This document shows, piece after piece, positions 16,106 to 24,738 of a stretch of DNA of 64,000 bases; the stretch's first letter is position 1; each line of letters opens with the position of its first letter. Source of the DNA: an uncultured Lachnospiraceae bacterium (GTDB lineage: Bacteria; Bacillota; Clostridia; Lachnospirales; Lachnospiraceae); NCBI GenBank assembly GCA_900551115.1, contig URUY01000009.1, forward strand, positions 50,152 to 114,151. The letters are read 5' to 3'. Position numbers and translations under genes: made by a program. Under the pieces are notes generated by a model that did not search any database, was not told the origin of the DNA, and worked only from the letters and a program-made list of their open reading frames with translations.

Positions 16106-16933
16106 CTAAATTTCCTTGCCCATAACGGCTATTGCCGTTTTCTTCAGGCTCTCTTCCGCTTCTTCCCCCTTCTGCTTTCGGATTTCCTTACTGAGTACAT
16201 CAATGACATAAAGCTGAGATACCTTTGTTACCAATGAACCGCTGTCAAGCGGTGCGCTCTTGGCAACTACATATAAAAGTGCCGTTGCATATTTTGCAAG
16301 GGGAGATTTTAAATAATTGGTAACAATAACAAGCGGTGTCCCCTGTTTATGGGCACATTTTGCCAGTTCCAGCATATCCTGCGTACTGCCGCTTACAGAA
16401 AAAAGGACAAGCGCATCCTTTTCTGTCATTAATGATGTTGCTATCAGTTGAAAATGCGCATCTTCACGGCATTCACAGTTGACACCAAGCCGCAGAACCT
16501 TGTTGCTTAATTCTCTGGCTGCCTCACCGGAATTGCCGCTTCCGAAAGCATACAGATGCTCTGCACGCAGTATGATACCCGCTGCCTTTTCAATCTGCTT
16601 TTCATCCAAAACCTCATGTGTGGATTTCAAGGCCAACACCATATCTTCATAAATGGCGTCAGCAACCCGTTCCGGTTTATTTTCCAATCCGCCCTCACTC
16701 TGCGACACCAAAAAACGGAATTCCGAATATCCCTTCAGCCCCATCTTTTTGCAGAACCGCAGCATAGTCGCGTCTCCCACCCCTACCTGCTCGGAAAACT
16801 CTGTTATAGAGAGCAGAATCATCTCTGCAATCTGATGGGTTCTGATATATTCTATAATTGCCTTCTCCTGTTTTGTTGCGTAGCCTTCCACCATTTTAAT
16901 GCGGTCGAATATTGTTTCCTTCATATAAAACAC
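16106..16933 (-). CDS. RpiR/MurR-family sugar-phosphate regulator
   Basis: 275 aa. The N-terminal RpiR helix-turn-helix is AIIEYIRTHQIAEMILLSIT, then GVGDATMLRFCKKMGLKGYSEF. The C-terminal SIS sugar-phosphate-binding domain (about 110-250) has LYAFGSGNSGEAARELSNK and VLFSVSGSTQDMLELAKCA. It is upstream of the mannoside operon on the same strand but has its own terminator, so it is a candidate controller of that operon responding to a phosphosugar such as mannose-6-phosphate. GTG at 16933 is used here; ATG at 16924 is an equal choice, both following AGGAAAGG. Confidence 0.85.
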   Translation of the reverse strand: MFYMKETIFDRIKMVEGYATKQEKAIIEYIRTHQIAEMILLSITEFSEQVGVGDATMLRFCKKMGLKGYSEFRFLVSQSEGGLENKPERVADAIYEDMVLALKSTHEVLDEKQIEKAAGIILRAEHLYAFGSGNSGEAARELSNKVLRLGVNCECREDAHFQLIATSLMTEKDALVLFSVSGSTQDMLELAKCAHKQGTPLVIVTNYLKSPLAKYATALLYVVAKSAPLDSGSLVTKVSQLYVIDVLSKEIRKQKGEEAEESLKKTAIAVMGKEI

Positions 16934-17294
16934 ATGCCTTTCCTATTTATTAGATTACTGCAAATCCTCCTCTGTATAAGTCCGGACATAAAAATATTTC
17001 CTCTTCAGCTTATTCCGCGCACAAATTTACTTTAATGAAGACATTATATCATACTTTTTTACAGCTATCTACTATAAACTCTATTTTATTTCACCATTTA
17101 TCAATACCTTCCACTCTACCGGATGGATATGTATATGTCCTCCATTCCGACGCTGCATGCAAGGGGATAAAGAAGACTGTGTGACATTTGTTTTCCTGCC
17201 TGAATCAAAACTTTTCCGCAGCTTGTTGCTGACAGGCAAAATATAGAAACTACTATCACTGCCAATATTTTTTCATACCCTTTTTATATACCCT
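16934..17294. other. Intergenic stretch; extended -10 promoter for rpiR
   Basis: 361 bp without a gene. On the minus strand TGATATAAT (TATAAT at 17043-17048) makes an extended -10 element for the rpiR gene; the -35 is poor. No other feature was recognised. Confidence 0.5.
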
Positions 17295-18572
17295 TTAAAG
17301 CTTCCTTGCAGCTTCCAGTGCCAGCCAGGCAATCCTGTCCTTCTCTTCCAGGAAAGAATGGTTACTGAGACTTCTTTGTGTCCACTTTTCCCTGCTTACC
17401 ACATCTGCCGCATAAAAAAACTGTAACACTTCTTTGTTTCTGAACTGCGCCACTGCCGCCACTGCGGAGCATTCCATGTCCACAGCCACACAGCCCATCT
17501 CTTTTCTTTTTGCAACTTTCCTTTCCGTTTCCCGGTAAAAACAATCTGTTGTCCACACCTTTCCTTCCGTGTAGTGACAGCCTGTTTCATCCAGAAATCT
17601 CTTAAACTTATCCCCGACACCTACATTTACCATAATCTCATTAGAAGGCGGCGCATAATGGAAACTGCTTCCTTCATCCCGCACTGCCCTGTTCGGCACA
17701 ATTACAGAGCAGTCTCCAATACCTTCATCCAAAACACCGCAGGTTCCAAAAAGCACTGCCTTTTCCACGCCAAACTGAAATATATCCTCCAAACAGCCAA
17801 TCGCAGAGGACGCCCCCACAGGCATATTCATGAGCGCAAGCTCCGTTCCCTCGTATTCCACCTTATAAATCGGGTAACTATTTGCTGCATCATGTGCCCT
17901 GGCAATAACATATGCCTCCGGAAAGGCATCAAGCATTCTCTCAAATGTAACATCTGCAAAACAGGAGACCAGCACCTTGGGCATTCCCTTTATAGGCTCA
18001 TAAATATTCCAGGGATTGATTACTGCCTCTTTACTGTAATCAAACTCCTCCAAAACCAAAGGTGACAGCGTAATCCAATATCTTTGTTCTATTACTCCGT
18101 CCACTACCACTTCATTTTCCAGTACACCGCCGTTATGTATAATGCTTTTTGCTGAAGCTGTATTTTCCTTGTCACATACCATCAGGACTTTGGTGATTCC
18201 AAGTTTTTTGCATTCCTCCAATGCTAATGAAATCATCTTTGTAGCAATTCCCTTTCTGCGTTCAGAAGGCCTCACGCCATCCCCTATATGACCACCGTTC
18301 AAAAGAAGTCTTTCCGAAAGGTAATGACGGATGTTCACTGCACCCACAAATTTATTTCTTTCTTCATCCAAACAGAAAAAAGTCGAATCCGGCACCAGGC
18401 CATCCTTAGGTTCTTTTAAATCCAGATTATCTGCATAATAATCAAATTCATGGTAATCGTTCTTTTTTATCGCCCATGGGACAATGCTCTCCCCTGCCAA
18501 AGTCCATTCCTCCATCATTTCAAATAACTGAGACTTATATTCTTCTGTCAGTTTTACTAACTTTAATTTCAT
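17295..18572 (-). CDS. GNAT acetyltransferase fused to nucleoside phosphorylase
   Basis: 425 aa with two clear halves. Residues 1-180 are a GNAT N-acetyltransferase. The acetyl-CoA loop region is GDGVRPSERRKGIATKMISLALEE, and the typical closing strand is VVVDGVIEQRYWITL. Residues from about 185 on are a PNP/UDP-phosphorylase family domain: LFGTCGVLDEGIGDCSVIVP (phosphate-binding loop region), AVRDEGSSFHYAPPS, and CVAVDMECSAVAAVAQF, where the Glu of DMECSA contacts the ribose in this family. The ATG at 18572 follows AGGGGG and the frame is continuous. Expected activities are acetyl transfer and phosphorolysis of a purine or pyrimidine nucleoside; the substrates are unknown. A second GNAT gene lies 18 bp upstream in the same operon. 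Confidence 0.8.
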   Translation of the reverse strand: MKLKLVKLTEEYKSQLFEMMEEWTLAGESIVPWAIKKNDYHEFDYYADNLDLKEPKDGLVPDSTFFCLDEERNKFVGAVNIRHYLSERLLLNGGHIGDGVRPSERRKGIATKMISLALEECKKLGITKVLMVCDKENTASAKSIIHNGGVLENEVVVDGVIEQRYWITLSPLVLEEFDYSKEAVINPWNIYEPIKGMPKVLVSCFADVTFERMLDAFPEAYVIARAHDAANSYPIYKVEYEGTELALMNMPVGASSAIGCLEDIFQFGVEKAVLFGTCGVLDEGIGDCSVIVPNRAVRDEGSSFHYAPPSNEIMVNVGVGDKFKRFLDETGCHYTEGKVWTTDCFYRETERKVAKRKEMGCVAVDMECSAVAAVAQFRNKEVLQFFYAADVVSREKWTQRSLSNHSFLEEKDRIAWLALEAARKL

Positions 18573-18590
18573 AAGAATCCCCCTGTAGCT

Positions 18591-19121
18591 TTATAGATTT
18601 TCCAGGGAATACATGATTTCACACGCCCCCAGCGTTTCTTTGGTTATTGCAGTTGCCCCAAAACCTATGCTTTCATAAAACTTACGTGCCCGAACGTTGT
18701 CCGCAAACACCCACAAATGCATATTGCGATACCCTTGTTTTCTGACTTCATTCAAGACATAGTTCATCATCCTTGTTCCATAGCCCTTGTGCCACTGCTC
18801 CTGCAGGGAATGGATGCATATCAATTCAGCATACCCCATCATAGCTTCCTCGCGGCTCTTATCCCAATAAGCAATGCAGTGGGGTTTTCCCCCGACAAAC
18901 AGAATCCTTCCATTACCTGTCTTTTCTTCCAAAAGGTGCTTATACATCTGTTCCGCCTTATCAACATCCGCATAACGCGCCAGGTCCTCCGGCGATAAAA
19001 TATCTTTAAAAGCCGCTTTCCACGACTCGGTCTGAATGTATGCTAATACCTTTTCATCTCCGGGTTCAACGTCTCTAATTACTATATCCTCATGCTTTGG
19101 CATATCGTCATTCTGCTTCAT
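18591..19121 (-). CDS. GNAT-family N-acetyltransferase
   Basis: 176 aa. It starts with IVIRDVEPGDEKVLAYIQTESW, a typical GNAT strand-helix opening. The acetyl-CoA pyrophosphate loop lies in LQEQWHKGYGTRMMNYVLNE (Q/RxxGxG/A variant), and HLWVFADNVRARKFYESIGF gives the usual C-terminal N-x-x-x-x-x-F/Y-x-x-x-G-F. The ATG at 19121 follows GGAGG. It sits just upstream of the GNAT-phosphorylase fusion and is probably co-transcribed with it. Confidence 0.85.
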   Translation of the reverse strand: MKQNDDMPKHEDIVIRDVEPGDEKVLAYIQTESWKAAFKDILSPEDLARYADVDKAEQMYKHLLEEKTGNGRILFVGGKPHCIAYWDKSREEAMMGYAELICIHSLQEQWHKGYGTRMMNYVLNEVRKQGYRNMHLWVFADNVRARKFYESIGFGATAITKETLGACEIMYSLENL

Positions 19122-19210
19122 GTAATCCTCCGTAATACCATAAAAGATACGTTATTGCATCTCTTATCATATTTTCAACTTAGTATTATTGACTTGTTTT
19201 AACTGCTTGT

Positions 19211-19928
19211 CTAACTCGTCTTTTGAATCAACTTCTTAATTACCTCAACATCTTCAATTCTATTAATTCCAAAACATTTCTTTCCTGCATCTTTCAGCGA
19301 TGCGCCAATATGATATCCTAACCTATCATCTAAAATAAGAAACCTGTCATGGAAAGCTGTTGTCTTCTTCACTTGCAACTTTGAATATTGTGCATTGAAA
19401 AAATTTCTGACAACTTTCTTCATGGGATGCTATGTAGTCAAAAACCTGTTCAAACTTTTTGTCAGTCTCTTCATGATAAGCTAACTGTCGTATTTCCATT
19501 GAATTTACTTTTTCATATAACAAAGACGCATTTGCCATATATTTTCGCATTTCCACATAGGTATCCATAATACGAATGCTTGCCTGAATAGCAACTTCGC
19601 TTCTTAAAACAGAAGATAACATTGCAATACCCTGCTCTGTAAATACATATGGAAGTTTTCTTCTGCCGCCATGGTCATTAACAGCCAATTCTAAACTTGA
19701 AGTCGCAATCTGCGACATCAAGTTTTCATACTCTTCCTTTTTTAACTGAAAACAGAATCGTTCAGGAAATCTGGTTTTATTACGTTTTACTGCTTCATTC
19801 AATCTTTTGGTTTCAACCTGATACAGCCTGGCCAAATCACAGTCAACCATAACCTGTTTTCCTCTGATTAAATAAATCAAACTTTGTATTTGAATTATAT
19901 CCGACTCAATCATGTATTTCTTCTTCAT
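19211..19928 (-). pseudogene. ORF6N-domain protein gene, internally deleted and frameshifted
   Basis: The 5' part (19928 to about 19398) encodes an ORF6N DNA-binding domain: YLIRGKQVMVDCDLARLYQV, NKTRFPERFCFQL, RRKLPYVFTEQGIAMLSSVL and IRIMDTYVEMRKYMA. The family's C-terminal domain appears in another frame from about 19397 to 19211 (NAQYSKLQVKKTTAFHDRFL, YHIGASLKDAGKKCFG). Family proteins have about 50 more residues between these parts. The junction is at a TTTTTTCAATG stretch where the sequence jumps from FF to NAQY, consistent with deletion between short repeats. The truncated frame stops at 19347. The start overlaps the upstream XRE gene by 23 bp. An internal 33-bp inverted repeat at 19693-19725 is described separately. 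Confidence 0.75.
19693..19725. repeat. Intragenic inverted repeat in the ORF6N gene
   Basis: Arms of 15 bp (19693-19707 and 19711-19725) match at 14 positions around a 3-nt centre. On the coding strand this covers the codons for NLMSQIATSSL, the segment just before the conserved GGRRKLPY motif. Confidence 0.85.
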
Positions 19929-20121
19929 TTACTCCTTGCTTTTGTATCTTTTCCATGCAGATATAATACTCCAGTAACCGCAGGACATATTCCGGTGCAT
20001 GGCGATTATCCAATTCCCATTCTGTTACAGTCCGATATGGAATTTGAAAATACTCACAAAACTCCTTGCGATTCATACCTGTTCTTTCTCGCAATTCTCT
20101 GATTTTTGATTTGCAATCCAT
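19906..20121 (-). CDS. Small XRE/HTH regulator paired with ORF6N gene
   Basis: 71 aa. The helix-turn-helix reads IRELRERTGMNRKEFCEYFQ, then IPYRTVTEWELDN, ending with PEYVLRLLEYYICMEKIQ. The ATG at 20121 has GGAGAAGG upstream. Its promoter is flanked by two 13-bp palindromes of the same consensus, so it probably represses its own transcription. The ORF6N gene overlaps its 3' end by 23 bp and is translated with it. A decayed relative of this gene lies just upstream of the second RhuM gene (28081-28176). Confidence 0.8.
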   Translation of the reverse strand: MDCKSKIRELRERTGMNRKEFCEYFQIPYRTVTEWELDNRHAPEYVLRLLEYYICMEKIQKQGVNEEEIHD

Positions 20122-20140
20122 TTTCCTTCTCCATTATTTT

Positions 20141-20153
20141 TACACATTGTGTA
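20141..20153. promoter_or_regulatory. XRE operator O2: TACACA-T-TGTGTA
   Basis: Perfect 6-1-6 palindrome just downstream of the -10 box of the xre promoter, over the likely transcription start. It shares the consensus TACRCA-N-TGYGTA with O1, 38 bp away centre to centre. Confidence 0.65.
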
Positions 20154-20156
20154 TTC

Positions 20157-20185
20157 AGGATAGCATATTACAATTTGATACGCAA
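20157..20185 (-). promoter_or_regulatory. Promoter of the xre-ORF6N pair
   Basis: On the minus strand TTGCGT (20180-20185), 17-bp spacer, TATCCT (20157-20162). Its -35 box lies inside operator O1. Confidence 0.55.
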
Positions 20186-20191
20186 TGCGTA
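20179..20191. promoter_or_regulatory. XRE operator O1: TACGCA-A-TGCGTA
   Basis: Perfect 6-1-6 palindrome overlapping the -35 box, with looser flanking complementarity (CAATTT/AATTG). Same consensus as O2. Confidence 0.65.
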
Positions 20192-20224
20192 AATTGCAAT
20201 TTTTTTCTTTTTTTTATTATTATT

Positions 20225-20989
20225 TTACCACCCCAAATCAAAAAGCCAGTTATTTAGCTTTCTCTCCACTTCCTTTTCCGATAACTCATTCCGCATGGCA
20301 TTACAATATTCTCCCTTTATATTTCCATCTACAATATACAATACCCTTGCGCATTTTGCCGCCACTTTAACATCGTGCGTCACCATCATAACAGTAGTCC
20401 CCTCATTATTTAATTTGACTAACTCTTCAATCACCTCATTGGAAGCAGTTCTGTTAAGCGCACCTGTAGGTTCATCCGCAAATAAAATCTTTGGTTTATT
20501 AATCATGCTTCTGCAAATACAGGCTCTCTGCAGCTGTCCGCCGGAAACTTCGTTAATATCATTGTCTGCCGTTTCGATAATACCAAGCTTGCGCATCAAT
20601 TCTTCGCCACGTAAAAGCTTCTCTTTTACGGACTCCTTCGTTTTTTTGCTCTGCATGGCAGGCAGCACGATATTATCCAAAATTGTAAGGTTTTTCATCA
20701 TATACATCTGCTGAAAAATAAAGCCCATTTCATCCAGGCGGAGATCTGCCATTTTTTTCTCTGCAAGCTTTGTGATATCCTTCCCTTCAAACAATACTTT
20801 CCCGCCGGTTGCGCAGTCCATTCCGGAAATTGCATAAAGCAATGTGGATTTCCCGGAACCGGACGGACCCATAATCGCTACCAGCTCTCCTTCTTCTATA
20901 TCGAAATTTACATTTTTCAATACATTATTCTGTCTTTTATCTATGATATAAGTTTTGCAAAGATCTTTTACTTCTAATAATCTGCTCAT
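20225..20989 (-). CDS. ABC transporter ATP-binding protein (BceA/LolD type)
   Basis: 254 aa. Walker A is GPSGSGKST (41-49). The signature is VSGGQLQRACICRSM, followed by Walker B ILFADEPTGALN and the switch His in MVTHD. The SGGQ...PTGALN pattern belongs to the MacB/LolD/BceA group that works with FtsX-like permeases. ATG at 20989 has AAGGAGG ahead. It is the last gene of a response regulator-kinase-permease-ATPase cassette; such cassettes typically sense and counter antimicrobial peptides. Confidence 0.9.
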   Translation of the reverse strand: MSRLLEVKDLCKTYIIDKRQNNVLKNVNFDIEEGELVAIMGPSGSGKSTLLYAISGMDCATGGKVLFEGKDITKLAEKKMADLRLDEMGFIFQQMYMMKNLTILDNIVLPAMQSKKTKESVKEKLLRGEELMRKLGIIETADNDINEVSGGQLQRACICRSMINKPKILFADEPTGALNRTASNEVIEELVKLNNEGTTVMMVTHDVKVAAKCARVLYIVDGNIKGEYCNAMRNELSEKEVERKLNNWLFDLGW

Positions 20990-21019
20990 CTTTCATCCTC
21001 CTTCTTTTGCCTTACAATC

Positions 21020-23380
21020 TTATTCAATATATGCCGTATCGCTGCTCTTAACCGTTCTCGTATACTGTGCCGTAAGCCATGCTACAAATAAAGTAACTGC
21101 TAGTACGATGCCGGGATATAATCCAAACACTTTCCAGATTACGATATTATAGGAAATATCACTGGCTCCCATCATTCCGAAAATCGGAGAAATACATAGG
21201 TCTGTCATCGGAACCGAAACTATCGCAGCCAGTAAAACTGCTACAAATGCCACTATAGCGAACCTGCAGGTATGCCAGGTAATAATCGTCCTGTTTTTAA
21301 AGCCCAACGCCTTTAAAATCGCAATCTGACTCTTTTCATCCGCAATAAAAGCCCTTTCCATAAGAACAGTAACCAGCAGCACAACAATCAGTGTAATAGC
21401 AAGTAACAAATACTGTACTGCCTCCATGGTATCTGCTACGCCCACACAATCCTCACAATACTCCGCTTGATTCATAATTTCTTCATTGTCATAAAAATCT
21501 TTTAATTCTTCCTTTCTGCGTTCAATTTCTTCCCGGGACGGATAATCCGTAAAAGTAAGTTTGTACTGCATAATCGCACTGCAATACTCCATTCTGGTTG
21601 GTGCGTCTTCGTGCAGACGAACTACTTCTCCCAACTGATTCATCGTTTCAAAATAGGCTGTCACCATACAGTCCCTCTGTTCTGTCCCAAAATCAATGGT
21701 AAGTACATCCCCTATCCCGGCTCCTGTCATTTCACTGACAATGGGAGTAATCGCAATTTCTTCTGCACTTTGGGGAATGACTCCCTCAGAATAACTGTAT
21801 TCTTCTGCTGCACAATTGACTCCCTGTTGACAGCTAAGCACATATTCCCTTCCTTCAAACAGAATGTGATATTTGTATTGTACTTCCACGGAAACTTCTG
21901 CCGGCATGCCAATTACTTTTAATTCATTCGCTCTATCCTCCAACACATGTTCCAGTTCTTCCCTGCTGCTAAAACTCATATCCTCCATAGCCTGATTCAC
22001 ATCTGTTATATATAAGTCCGCCCTTGTACCAAAGGTGTCAATCAAGCTGTCACTCTTCATGGTTTCTGTCGTATTTACTATCATCAATACCAACAGCATA
22101 CAGATGCAAAATGACAAAAGAATCGTAAAATATCTTCTTGGACTGCTTATCACATCATTCAGTGCCATATAAATGCTCGGTCTCAAATGACTTTTTCCAA
22201 TCCGATAAACTGTCTTTTTCCTGTAACGTTCCCCGGTCTGTCCGCTTCTTATGGCATCTACAGGCGATGCTTTTTTTACCTTTCCGGTACAGAAGTAAGC
22301 AAATCCGATAATAACAATCACCACCAAAATTGCTCCTGTTACGTTACAGCTAATCCCCCAATCATTACCTAATACCATGTTTTCCGTTACCGATTTCATG
22401 AGAAGCTCCCCAAAAGGGATACTGATGAAAAATCCAATCGCTGCGCCGACAACTGCCAGAATCATGTATTTTACAATATACAGACTGCGAATTTTTCGAT
22501 TGGTAATTCCGATGGCTTTCATGACTCCTATTTCACGAAATTCTTCCATAATGGTAAAATTGATGGAAAACTTAAGTACCACAAAAGATACTACCATCAG
22601 ACAAACGCTTAGAATCAGTACCAAAAATGCCATGATTAATTCTATGACATAAAGCATCTTAAGCGTGGAACGCGCACCGTCGAAACCAACATTTGGTATC
22701 TTTGCCATAACAGCGCCCATTTCCTTCACAGAGTCTGTGTCTACATAAGCTATCTCTCCCCTGTAATGAAGAGCAATTTCTTCATTCGCAAGAAGTGTCT
22801 GTATATCCTTTTCATTCATAAGAAATCTGGTGTTTCCCATGAAATCCGAGCCAAGCAACGCGTCCTTTATCCTTCCGTCCAAAACAAGCGTCAGCTTCGT
22901 TCCGTTATGGTCAATGGAAACAGAATCTCCGACACTTAAACCATTCACATCCATAAAATCTCCACCAACATAAGCATGCCCCTTCGGCACATAGGTTACT
23001 TCCTGATTATCACAGTCAAATAAATGTATTTGCGTATCGCTCACCGCCTGTAAAATGGCTGTATTTTTCGTTTGAGCATGTTCTCCGTTTTCAAGCAGAA
23101 TATGTGACGCATAAATCACATGGTCCAGACGGTAGTCCTTTACAATTTCTTCCCGGTCAAGAACCTCTTCCATGTGTCCGATGGAATCTTCCCCCATAGT
23201 GAGGATACAAAAATCTCCCACCCCGGCTTTGTCCATATAATAGTCCGTTCCATTCAAAACCGTTATCACATTATTAAGTCCGCTTGCCACAAACACCGTT
23301 GCGAAAATAACAAACGCAAACAATATGCAATTCATGGTTTTCTTTCGTTTCATATCTTTTTTCAAAATATTCAGAAACAT
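21020..23380 (-). CDS. FtsX-like ABC permease (BceB/MacB type)
   Basis: 786 aa. One N-terminal transmembrane helix is followed by a large extracytoplasmic domain, then about three helices carrying the FtsX core (LKFSINFTIMEEFREIGVMKAIG). A second extracytoplasmic domain and a second set of helices (ERAFIADEKSQIAILKALGF) follow. This two-FtsX-domain layout is of the MacB/YtrF type, not the ten-helix single-loop BceB layout. The protein would couple ATP hydrolysis to movement of peptides or lipids at the membrane. ATG at 23380 follows AAAGGAG. It has 137 bp upstream after the kinase gene, so a separate promoter is possible. Confidence 0.88.
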   Translation of the reverse strand: MFLNILKKDMKRKKTMNCILFAFVIFATVFVASGLNNVITVLNGTDYYMDKAGVGDFCILTMGEDSIGHMEEVLDREEIVKDYRLDHVIYASHILLENGEHAQTKNTAILQAVSDTQIHLFDCDNQEVTYVPKGHAYVGGDFMDVNGLSVGDSVSIDHNGTKLTLVLDGRIKDALLGSDFMGNTRFLMNEKDIQTLLANEEIALHYRGEIAYVDTDSVKEMGAVMAKIPNVGFDGARSTLKMLYVIELIMAFLVLILSVCLMVVSFVVLKFSINFTIMEEFREIGVMKAIGITNRKIRSLYIVKYMILAVVGAAIGFFISIPFGELLMKSVTENMVLGNDWGISCNVTGAILVVIVIIGFAYFCTGKVKKASPVDAIRSGQTGERYRKKTVYRIGKSHLRPSIYMALNDVISSPRRYFTILLSFCICMLLVLMIVNTTETMKSDSLIDTFGTRADLYITDVNQAMEDMSFSSREELEHVLEDRANELKVIGMPAEVSVEVQYKYHILFEGREYVLSCQQGVNCAAEEYSYSEGVIPQSAEEIAITPIVSEMTGAGIGDVLTIDFGTEQRDCMVTAYFETMNQLGEVVRLHEDAPTRMEYCSAIMQYKLTFTDYPSREEIERRKEELKDFYDNEEIMNQAEYCEDCVGVADTMEAVQYLLLAITLIVVLLVTVLMERAFIADEKSQIAILKALGFKNRTIITWHTCRFAIVAFVAVLLAAIVSVPMTDLCISPIFGMMGASDISYNIVIWKVFGLYPGIVLAVTLFVAWLTAQYTRTVKSSDTAYIE

Positions 23381-23517
23381 TTCTAACTCCTTTCCTTTTG
23401 TTTATAGACACACTATACAAAAGGAATTATTAAATAATCATTAAATGCTCCGTCCAAAGCCTTTTGTGAAACGTGACTCTGAATGGAGCATTCATTTTGA
23501 ATGGAATACTTCGCCGC

Positions 23518-24738
23518 TTACGCTTTTCTGACAACCACAGATGCAATGAACCTTCCGTCCTCCGCTCTCGCATATAAATCGCCATCCATTTTTCTCATCA
23601 GATTTTTGGCAATATATAGTCCCAGACCACTGCCTTTTATGTTTTGGCTGTTGCTGCCTCTGTAAAAAGAATCAAATATATTTGCCAGTTCTTCCGGTTT
23701 CAATTCACATCCTGTATTTTCTACGTGAATCAGCTTGCAGTCTTCTTCCTCCGAAACAAAAATCCGAATCTGCACTCCGTCACCGTATTTGATTGCATTT
23801 TCCATCACATTCTGCAACACTTCAATTACTCTGTCTGCATCTCCCAAAAGCAGGCAATTTTCCATATCCGCTACTATAAATTCCGTATGAATCACAGAAA
23901 GCTTATCCCGATAATAAGCCTCTATTTTTTTCATTATCTGTAACAGGTAAAACTCTCCGTTATTTACTTCCAGATTCAAAAAATCCTCTCTGGATGCACT
24001 GACAATTTTTTCTACATATCCTTTAATTTCCGATACATTATTGAAAATTCCCTGTAAAACCGCCAGTCTTTTTTCTTCTGTATCATATAAATTCTCAGAT
24101 AAGGCTTTTGCATATAAATCAATGGCAGAAAGAGGCGTTTTGATATCATGTGACAACGAAAGAATCAACGTCTTTTTTTCCTTCTGAAGCTCTAATTCTT
24201 TTTGTTTCCCGTCCTCTAAATTTTCTCTGAGCATATCCATTCCCCAGAGAAACCTGCCAAAAAATTTATTTTTTTCAGCCTTAACCGGTACTGACAAATT
24301 GCCTTTGGCTAATTCATACGTGAGTTCACTCATATTATGAAAAGGTTTTAAAATCCTTCTCCATATATAGATTAAAACAAATATCGTTACAAGCAGCATC
24401 ATAAGCATACAGATATTGGCACCCCATATGCCGCTGTTATTTTCACCTGCCTGATATTCGATTCTGTATAAAACATCCTTTACCTTACAGACAACGTAAT
24501 CGTTATTGCACACTTCGTCTGCATCAAACAGACTTATATTCACGATTGTTTCATAACAGGAAAGATTTATATCCTCAGGTGCATGTTCCTGTAATTCCAA
24601 GGCTGCTCTTTGGGCTTCTACACGGTAAAGCCTCCCATTAATGTCCTCCTTATTCATGAAGTACAGGACATTACATAAAACGATACACACTGTTTCTATC
24701 ACTATAATTGCAAATGCAATTTTCTTGTATCTACTCAA
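23518..24738 (-). CDS. Sensor histidine kinase
   Basis: 406 aa. Two transmembrane helices (about 7-27 and 106-127) bracket a small outer domain of about 75 residues. A HAMP-like linker follows, then the dimerisation domain with LSLSHDIKTPLSAIDLYA, where H197 is the phosphoacceptor. The ATPase domain shows the N box VMENAIKYGDG and the G boxes GSGLGLYIAKNLM. The gene overlaps the response regulator gene by 8 bp, so the two are translationally coupled. The outer domain is larger than the very short loop of BceS-type kinases, so direct ligand sensing is possible. Confidence 0.9.
   Translation of the reverse strand: MSRYKKIAFAIIVIETVCIVLCNVLYFMNKEDINGRLYRVEAQRAALELQEHAPEDINLSCYETIVNISLFDADEVCNNDYVVCKVKDVLYRIEYQAGENNSGIWGANICMLMMLLVTIFVLIYIWRRILKPFHNMSELTYELAKGNLSVPVKAEKNKFFGRFLWGMDMLRENLEDGKQKELELQKEKKTLILSLSHDIKTPLSAIDLYAKALSENLYDTEEKRLAVLQGIFNNVSEIKGYVEKIVSASREDFLNLEVNNGEFYLLQIMKKIEAYYRDKLSVIHTEFIVADMENCLLLGDADRVIEVLQNVMENAIKYGDGVQIRIFVSEEEDCKLIHVENTGCELKPEELANIFDSFYRGSNSQNIKGSGLGLYIAKNLMRKMDGDLYARAEDGRFIASVVVRKA

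Noticed and set aside
17362..17620. Alternative minus-strand frames inside the phosphorylase domain
   Set aside because: Shadow frames of the fusion gene, whose own frame is continuous with conserved motifs.
23448..23494. GCTCC...GGAGC inverted repeat between kinase and permease genes
   Set aside because: The arms are only 8 bp with a loop near 30 nt and no T-run; not convincing as terminator or operator.
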